Source: an uncultured Spirochaetaceae bacterium
GTDB lineage: Bacteria > Spirochaetota > Spirochaetia > Treponematales > Treponemataceae
Direction: 5' to 3'
DNA: 10,012 nt
Assembly: GCA_902766345.1 (NCBI GenBank)
Contig: CACXDK010000101.1
Coordinates: forward strand, 1-10,012
Below are positions 5,715 through 10,012 of the stretch, piece by piece. The translations under genes were made by a program, and so were the position numbers. Each line of letters starts with the position of its first letter. The first letter of the stretch is position 1. The notes under the pieces were generated by a model. That model had not been told where the DNA came from and made no database searches. It saw only the letters and a list, made by a program, of their open reading frames with translations.

Positions 5715-7214
5715 ATGGCTAACAATGTTTTATTAAAGGCTGAGAACATAACCAAAAACTTTGGAATGACTCAGGCTGTAAAAGATGTTTCACTGGAATT
5801 TACAAGCGGTGAAATTCACGGTCTGATTGGTGAAAACGGTTCTGGTAAATCAACTTTCAGTTCCATGCTTTGTGGTATTTATTCTATTACAAGCGGAACT
5901 TTTACACTTGACGGCAAAAAACTGAATGTAAAAAGTCAGGTTGAAGCAAACCGCGCAGGTGTTTCTATTATTGTTCAGGAAATGGGAACTCTTCCTGGAC
6001 TGACTGTTGCGGAAAATATCTTCTTGGGAGAAGAAGATGAATTTATGCACGGGTTGGTGAAAGATTCTTCTGCAATGAATAAAAAGGCACAGCAGTTGCT
6101 TGATTCCTATGGTTTTACAGGAATTAAGGCAAATGCAATGATTGACCATTATTCTTTTGAAGAGCGTAAGCTTGTTGAAATTGTAAAGGCAACATATTTT
6201 AAGCCAAAAATTCTTGTTGTTGACGAAACAACAACTGCATTGAGCCAGGACGGACGTGAAGAGCTGTTCAAGGTTATGAACAAGACTCGTGACATGGGAA
6301 GTACAGTTATCTTTATTTCTCACGATCTTGACGAAGTTCTTGAACATACTGACCGTGTTTCTATTTTGCGCGATGGTGATCTTATAAAGACTGTAATCAG
6401 TAAAGAAGTTACTTCTGATGACTTGAAGCGTGAAATGGTTGGTCGTGAACTTGATGACCGCTATTACCGTACAGATTATGGTGAACCAGTTTCTGCAGAT
6501 GTTGTACTTACAATGAAGGATGTTTCTGTTCCTAATCAGCTGTACAATGTAAATCTTGAACTTCATAAAGGTGAAATTCTTGGCATTGGAGGTCTTTCTG
6601 AGTGTGGAATGCATGAAATTGGAAAGGCTATCTTTGGTGCATCTTATGACAAGACTGGAACTGTAACACTTGCCGACGGCTATGAGATTACAAGCATTCC
6701 TGGTGCTATTAAGCACAGCATTGCTTATGCTTCAAAAGACAGAGATAACGAGTCTATCGTTATAGCAGATCCTATTGGCGATAATGTTATTCTGCCTTCA
6801 TTGAGTGATTTTTCTAGTCATGGTTTCCTTAATCTTAAGAAGCTTAATGAGTTTGCAGAAAAGTATGCAAGACAGATGAGTACAAAGATGACAGGAATTA
6901 AACAGCATGTATCAGAGCTTTCTGGCGGAAACAAGCAGAAGGTTGTTCTTGCCCGCTGGATTGGTAAAGGCTCTGACATTCTGATTCTTGACAGCCCTAC
7001 ACGCGGTATTGACGTAAAAGTTAAGGCTGACATTTATGCTCTTATGACAGAGCTTAAAAAGCAGGGCAAATCTGTTCTTATGATTTCAGAGGAACTTCCA
7101 GAACTTCTTGGTATGAGTGACCGCATCCTTATTATGAAGGATGGACGCTTTAACGGAGAGTTTATAAGAAGTAAAGAGCTTGGCGAAAAAGACCTCATCG
7201 CCAAAATGATTTAA
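5715..7214 (+). CDS. ABC importer double-domain ATPase, RbsA/CUT2 type
   Basis: The 499-residue cytoplasmic ATPase contains two fused nucleotide-binding domains, the arrangement of RbsA/MglA. The first domain (about 4-240) has a full Walker A, GENGSGKST (39-47), Gln88 of the Q-loop, Walker B ILVVD (166-170) with Glu171, and H-loop His203, but its signature motif is replaced by YSFEERK (146-152). The second domain (about 263-499) has a degenerate Walker A (GIGGLSECGMHE, 290-301), a good signature LSGGNKQ (402-408), and Walker B ILILD followed by Ser427 where the family normally has the catalytic Glu. One composite ATP site (first-domain Walker A with second-domain signature) is therefore intact and the other is eroded in all three motifs. 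AAGGAG (5704-5709) overlaps the stop of permease 1, 5 bases from the ATG. Confidence 0.93.
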   Translation: MANNVLLKAENITKNFGMTQAVKDVSLEFTSGEIHGLIGENGSGKSTFSSMLCGIYSITSGTFTLDGKKLNVKSQVEANRAGVSIIVQEMGTLPGLTVAENIFLGEEDEFMHGLVKDSSAMNKKAQQLLDSYGFTGIKANAMIDHYSFEERKLVEIVKATYFKPKILVVDETTTALSQDGREELFKVMNKTRDMGSTVIFISHDLDEVLEHTDRVSILRDGDLIKTVISKEVTSDDLKREMVGRELDDRYYRTDYGEPVSADVVLTMKDVSVPNQLYNVNLELHKGEILGIGGLSECGMHEIGKAIFGASYDKTGTVTLADGYEITSIPGAIKHSIAYASKDRDNESIVIADPIGDNVILPSLSDFSSHGFLNLKKLNEFAEKYARQMSTKMTGIKQHVSELSGGNKQKVVLARWIGKGSDILILDSPTRGIDVKVKADIYALMTELKKQGKSVLMISEELPELLGMSDRILIMKDGRFNGEFIRSKELGEKDLIAKMI

Positions 7215-7229
7215 GGAGGCGTATGTAAT

Positions 7230-8207
7230 ATGGCTAGTAATGGAAAAACAGCTGCAAAGTCAAAAACTGAACTTGCAGCAGCATTTAAATTAAAATCTCA
7301 GATACGTAGTATTGGACCTATTTTGGGATTTGTTGGTATTATTCTCCTGTTTTCAATTTTGACTCAGGGACGCATTTTGCAGCCAAAGAACTTGGGACTC
7401 ATGCTTAGTCAGGTCTTTGTTCTTATGATTGCTGCAACAGGTGTTTTCTTTGTAATGACTGTAGGCGGTCTTGATTTTTCTCAAGGCTCAATACTCGGTT
7501 TAGCTTCTATTATATTCTGCTGGGTGTCTCAGAAGAATATTCTGCTTGCTGTTGTTGCTTCGGTTGCAGCAGGTGCCGCTATGGGTGCATTCAATGGATT
7601 TTTCCATGTAAAATTTAAGATTGCATCATTTATTGTTACTATGTGTTCACAGTACTTCTTCCGTGGTTTGTGTAAATACATAACAACAAAAGGTCCTGTT
7701 CCTGCAAGTATTGAAGTTCTTGCTCTTGATCAGACTTGGTTTAAGATGACTCTTATGATTATTGTTCTTGTCATTGCATTCTTAATCTGGCACTTTACAA
7801 GAGTAGGATTTGACTTGCGTGCAATCGGTGCAGGTGAAACTGCAGCACGTTTTTCAGGATGCCGTCCTGACCTGACAAAATTCCTTGTATACGTTTCTGC
7901 TGGTGCTATTACAGGATTTGCTTCGTTCATCAACGTTGTTCGTGTTGGTGCAATTACTGGTACTGCAGGCCGTCAGCTTGAAACACAGATTTTGATTGCA
8001 TTGGTATTGGGTGGAATGCCTATTTCTGGTGGTGCAAAGTCAAGATTTACAAATATCATTTTTGGTACTCTTACATACTGCGTACTTGAAAAGAGTTTGC
8101 CAATGGTTTTCCCAGTATCTGCAACTCAGCAGCTTGTAAAGGGAATTATCTTCCTTGTCATTGTTGCACTTACAATTGACCATGAGTCTTTGCGCGTAAT
8201 CAAATAA
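7230..8207 (+). CDS. ABC importer permease, ribose/CUT2 family (permease 2)
   Basis: This 325-residue RbsC-like inner-membrane permease has a polar N-terminal tail (1-28) and then about 8-10 membrane segments. It carries GLDFSQGS (80-87), GAFNGFFHVKFKIASFIVT (119-137), the coupling loop AIGAGETAARFSGCRPDLTK (198-217) and the family's late loop LGGMPISGGAKSR (260-272), so it keeps the loop that permease 1 has lost. It presumably pairs with permease 1 as a heterodimer with the upstream ATPase. The gene starts 15 bases after the ATPase stop. AAGGAGG (7213-7219) lies 10 bases before the ATG at 7230; an ATG at 7223 is followed directly by TAA and cannot be the start. Confidence 0.9.
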   Translation: MASNGKTAAKSKTELAAAFKLKSQIRSIGPILGFVGIILLFSILTQGRILQPKNLGLMLSQVFVLMIAATGVFFVMTVGGLDFSQGSILGLASIIFCWVSQKNILLAVVASVAAGAAMGAFNGFFHVKFKIASFIVTMCSQYFFRGLCKYITTKGPVPASIEVLALDQTWFKMTLMIIVLVIAFLIWHFTRVGFDLRAIGAGETAARFSGCRPDLTKFLVYVSAGAITGFASFINVVRVGAITGTAGRQLETQILIALVLGGMPISGGAKSRFTNIIFGTLTYCVLEKSLPMVFPVSATQQLVKGIIFLVIVALTIDHESLRVIK

Positions 8208-8235
8208 TATTTTGGCAACCTCCAAAAATATTATT
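8203..8235 (+). repeat. AT-rich stem-loop across the permease 2 stop codon
   Basis: AATAATATTTTGG (8203-8215) pairs with CCAAAAATATTATT (8222-8235) over 13 bp with a single bulged base, around the 6-base loop CAACCT. The stem includes the TAA stop codon (8205-8207). No T-run follows; the real terminator begins 14 bases later. It may protect the mRNA end. Confidence 0.6.
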
Positions 8236-8248
8236 GTGTAGCTTTTTA

Positions 8249-8291
8249 GGGATGTCTGGAAAAAAATGCCAGACATCCCTTTTATTTTTTT
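8249..8291 (+). terminator. Intrinsic terminator of the ABC importer operon
   Basis: GGGATGTCTGG (8249-8259) and CCAGACATCCC (8269-8279) form a perfect 11-bp stem around a 9-base A-rich loop, followed by TTTTATTTTTTT. This is a textbook rho-independent terminator and marks the end of the four-gene importer unit. Confidence 0.94.
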
Positions 8292-8310
8292 CTTTCAGTT
8301 TGGTTTTATC

Positions 8311-8350
8311 TTGCTTTTTATGATTATTTTGATATAATTTTTATTATAAA
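8311..8350 (+). promoter_or_regulatory. Promoter candidate for the 113-residue orphan gene
   Basis: TTGCTT (8311-8316), a 16-base spacer and TATAAT (8333-8338) form a reasonable promoter with a start near 8345. A second -10-like TATAAA lies at 8345-8350. Either choice gives a leader of at most about 11 bases without a Shine-Dalgarno sequence before the ATG at 8356. Confidence 0.55.
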
Positions 8351-8355
8351 GTACT

Positions 8356-8697
8356 ATGAAAAAACTTATAGAAGAAAAGCCGGATGTTCTTACAGCAATT
8401 AGAATTCCGGAAGACACGGTTGACATAGCTCCTAGTGTTCTCTCTCATAAAGAATTCTCTGTTATGGAAGAAGATCTTTTTAGAATTCAGTTGCAGTATG
8501 TCGGCGACTCTTACCGGATAATATGGCAAAGTTCTATTCTGGACACTTTTTCTATGTGTTGCTTAAAATTTAAATTCTTCTTCCCTGCCGAAAGAACTTA
8601 CCGAAAGCTCTCTAAATTTATTGATGCAATGGATAATGATAAATTGCATGCTTTTTCTAAAAAGAAAAAGGGTACGTTCTATCAGTTTAGCTTTTAA
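8356..8697 (+). CDS. Hypothetical protein of 113 residues, family not recognised
   Basis: I do not recognise this protein. It has no signal peptide and no clear membrane span, although CCLKFKFFF (68-76) is locally hydrophobic and aromatic. The N-terminal half is acidic, with the segment FSVMEEDLFRIQLQYVGDSY (34-53), and the C-terminal part is basic, with an AFSKKKKGTFYQF-like end (99-111). It is probably cytoplasmic. Its reality is supported by a good promoter just upstream, its fit between the importer terminator and the leuB promoter, and the lack of any competing frame. There is no ribosome site ahead of the ATG, so it may be translated from a very short leader, as proposed for cimA. It appears to be a single-gene unit; no function is offered. 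Confidence 0.62.
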   Translation: MKKLIEEKPDVLTAIRIPEDTVDIAPSVLSHKEFSVMEEDLFRIQLQYVGDSYRIIWQSSILDTFSMCCLKFKFFFPAERTYRKLSKFIDAMDNDKLHAFSKKKKGTFYQFSF

Positions 8698-8700
8698 TTA

Positions 8701-8729
8701 TTGTCATTTACTCCGTAACGTGATATATT
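8701..8729 (+). promoter_or_regulatory. Sigma70-type promoter of leuB
   Basis: TTGTCA (8701-8706), a 17-base spacer and TATATT (8724-8729) match the consensus well and begin just after the stop of the preceding gene. The expected start is near 8736, giving a leader of about 49 bases. Confidence 0.75.
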
Positions 8730-8733
8730 TGTA

Positions 8734-8759
8734 AATACTAAAGAAATTTTATTAGTATT
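8734..8759 (+). promoter_or_regulatory. Inverted repeat at the start of the leuB transcript
   Basis: AATACTAA (8734-8741) and TTAGTATT (8752-8759) form a perfect 8-bp inverted repeat with a 10-base AT-rich loop, placed at the predicted transcription start. It could be an operator or a 5' stem-loop. A leucine attenuator is not supported: there is no leader peptide with leucine codons. Confidence 0.45.
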
Positions 8760-8784
8760 AAAATTACAAGGAGTATAGATTATT

Positions 8785-9876
8785 ATGGAAAAAAACATTG
8801 CCTTGATTCCTGGAGACGGAATTGGACCAGATGTAGTCGCTGAAGCTGTAAATGTATTGAATGCCGTTGCTTCAAAATTCGGACACAAATTTAACTACAC
8901 AAATGTAATGGCTGGCGGTTGTGCTATTGATAAGTTTGGTAAGCCACTTCCACAGGATCAGCTTGACCTTTGTCTTAAAAGCGATGCTGTTTTGCTTGGT
9001 GCAGTAGGTGGACCAAAATGGGACAATCTTGCTAGTGAACTTCGCCCAGAAAAAGCTTTGCTCGGTCTTCGTGGCGGCATGAAGGTTTTTGCAAACCTGC
9101 GTCCTGCTGTTATGTGGAAGCAGTTGAAAGATGCATGTCCTTTGAAAGATGAAATTGTAGGCGATGGTCTTGATATTCTTATTGTACGTGAATTGACAGG
9201 CGGCATCTACTTTGGAGACCGCGGAACAAGTGCAGACCAGAACACAGCCTGGGATACAGAAAAATATACACGTCCAGAAATTGAACGCATTGTACGCATG
9301 GGATTTGAATATGCCCAGAAGAGACAGAAGAGACTTTGTGTTGTAGATAAAGCAAACATCCTTAACAGTTCACAGCTTTGGCGCCGTGTTGCAGAAGATG
9401 TAAAGAAGGATTATCCAGATGTAACACTTTCATATCTGTACATTGATAATGCAAGTATGCAGCTTGTACGCAATCCTCGTCAGTTTGACGTTATTGCAAC
9501 AAGCAATATGTTTGGCGACATTCTTTCTGATGAAGCCAGCCAGATTACAGGTTCTATTGGTATGCTGGCTTCTGCTTCTCTTGGCGATGGAACTGGCCCT
9601 GGACTTTACGAGCCAATTCATGGTTCTGCTCCTGATATTGCAGGTAAGGATCTTGCAAATCCTCTGGCAACAATACTTAGTGCTGCAATGCTTTTGCGTT
9701 ATAGCTTTGGTCTTGAAACAGAAGCTAAGGCTATTGAAAATGCAGTAAATTCTGTTCTTGATGCAGGTTACAGAACAGGGGATATTGCTGGTAGCCATCT
9801 TGAAGAAGTCAAGGCTGCAGGTAAGCTTGTAGGCACAAAGAAGATGGGTGCTCTTGTTGTAGAGTATCTTAAATAG
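8785..9876 (+). CDS. leuB: 3-isopropylmalate dehydrogenase
   Basis: This 363-residue cytoplasmic enzyme oxidatively decarboxylates 3-isopropylmalate with NAD+ in leucine synthesis; in bacteria with CimA it also acts on 3-methylmalate to yield 2-oxobutanoate for isoleucine. The family pattern is complete: the N-terminal IALIPGDGIGPDVV (5-18), substrate arginines Arg96, Arg106 and Arg135 (RELTGG), Tyr142, Lys189, and metal-binding aspartates Asp221, Asp245 and Asp249. The NAD-binding segment is GDGTGPGLYEPIHGSAPDIA (267-286). Length is normal. AAGGAG (8768-8773) lies 11 bases before the ATG, slightly long, but the N-terminus aligns with the family. The isomerase genes leuC and leuD are not adjacent in this window. 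Confidence 0.95.
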   Translation: MEKNIALIPGDGIGPDVVAEAVNVLNAVASKFGHKFNYTNVMAGGCAIDKFGKPLPQDQLDLCLKSDAVLLGAVGGPKWDNLASELRPEKALLGLRGGMKVFANLRPAVMWKQLKDACPLKDEIVGDGLDILIVRELTGGIYFGDRGTSADQNTAWDTEKYTRPEIERIVRMGFEYAQKRQKRLCVVDKANILNSSQLWRRVAEDVKKDYPDVTLSYLYIDNASMQLVRNPRQFDVIATSNMFGDILSDEASQITGSIGMLASASLGDGTGPGLYEPIHGSAPDIAGKDLANPLATILSAAMLLRYSFGLETEAKAIENAVNSVLDAGYRTGDIAGSHLEEVKAAGKLVGTKKMGALVVEYLK

Positions 9877-9910
9877 TCTGTTTGTTAGTAAACTGTTTTA
9901 TTGTATAAAC

Positions 9911-9939
9911 TTGAAAAAAACATGTATTTGATTTAAAAT
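9911..9939 (+). promoter_or_regulatory. Promoter candidate for the gene beyond the window
   Basis: TTGAAA (9911-9916), a 17-base spacer and TAAAAT (9934-9939) form a good match, with a start near 9946. That would put the hairpin at 9943-9978 at the very 5' end of the new transcript. AT-rich intergenic DNA makes chance matches common. Confidence 0.45.
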
Positions 9940-9942
9940 AAA

Positions 9943-9988
9943 AGCCAGATTCATACAATGAATGTCATGAATCTGGCTGTTTATTTTT
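9943..9988 (+). terminator. Intrinsic terminator downstream of leuB
   Basis: AGCCAGATTCAT (9943-9954) and ATGAATCTGGCT (9967-9978) pair perfectly over 12 bp around a 12-base loop, followed by GTTTATTTTT. The loop holds a second ATGAAT (9958-9963) that can form a shorter 6-bp alternative with the left arm. It most likely ends leuB, but it may also form in the leader of the next gene. Confidence 0.82.
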
Positions 9989-10001
9989 AAACTTTTCCAG
10001 T

Positions 10002-10009
10002 AAAAGGAG
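10002..10009 (+). promoter_or_regulatory. Ribosome-binding-like sequence for a gene starting after the window
   Basis: AAAAGGAG at 10002-10009, three bases before the window end, resembles the ribosome sites used by the other genes here (AAGGAG). A start codon would fall just outside the window. Confidence 0.5.
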
Positions 10010-10012
10010 TTA

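Noticed and set aside
5850..6716. 288-codon open frame on the minus strand within the ATPase gene
   Set aside because: It lies fully antisense to a clear ABC ATPase; its predicted protein has a Cys/Asn/Phe-rich composition typical of a shadow frame and shows no domain or ribosome site.
8731..8784. Leucine attenuator or T-box in the leuB leader
   Set aside because: The leader of about 49 bases is too short for a T-box and contains no leader peptide with leucine codons or terminator.
9430..9798. Minus-strand 122-codon frame, and an overlapping plus-strand frame, inside leuB
   Set aside because: Both overlap the conserved NAD-binding part of LeuB and have shadow-like composition.
1..10012. Mobile element, CRISPR array, toxin-antitoxin or defence genes
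   Set aside because: I found no transposase or integrase motifs, no regularly spaced repeats and no gene pairs of those kinds; the genes are housekeeping metabolism and transport.

Overview
The window looks like an ordinary chromosomal segment of a low-GC, AT-rich anaerobic bacterium with a Gram-negative envelope. A host-associated spirochaete of the Treponema type is my best guess. This rests on an exported beta-barrel protein ending in Phe, a binding lipoprotein with a loose lipobox (F-M-G-C), and the general protein style. It is inference; no marker in the window proves it.

Layout: (1) 1-95, the 3' end of a 5S rRNA gene, then a hairpin that can terminate both the rRNA and the convergent gene. 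(2) 194-808 (-), a ThrH-type HAD phosphatase/phosphotransferase. (3) 960-1610 (+), a small outer-membrane beta-barrel protein, divergent from thrH, with its own terminator. (4) 1703-3313 (+), citramalate synthase CimA, whose promoter lies inside the preceding terminator and predicts a leaderless mRNA. (5) 3411-8207 (+), a four-gene sugar-type (CUT2/ribose family) ABC importer: binding lipoprotein, permease 1, double-domain ATPase, permease 2, with a strong promoter upstream, hairpins between the first two genes and a strong terminator at the end. (6) 8356-8697 (+), an unrecognised 113-residue protein. (7) 8785-9876 (+), 3-isopropylmalate dehydrogenase LeuB with a clear promoter. (8) 9877-10012, a hairpin and a ribosome-binding-like sequence that probably belongs to a gene starting just outside the window.

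How the genes fit together: CimA and LeuB are the first and last enzymes of the pyruvate-to-2-oxobutanoate route to isoleucine; LeuB also serves leucine synthesis. The isomerase LeuCD is not in the window. ThrH concerns serine/threonine metabolism. The importer is a self-contained unit placed between cimA and the leuB region; its substrate cannot be read from sequence. Its second ATP site is eroded in all three motifs that I can inspect, and its two permeases differ in a conserved family loop, so the complex should be strongly asymmetric.

I see no mobile element, CRISPR array, tRNA or clearly undescribed system. The most interesting signals are regulatory: the nested terminator/leaderless promoter of cimA, the palindrome-rich importer promoter, and the hairpins around the importer genes.
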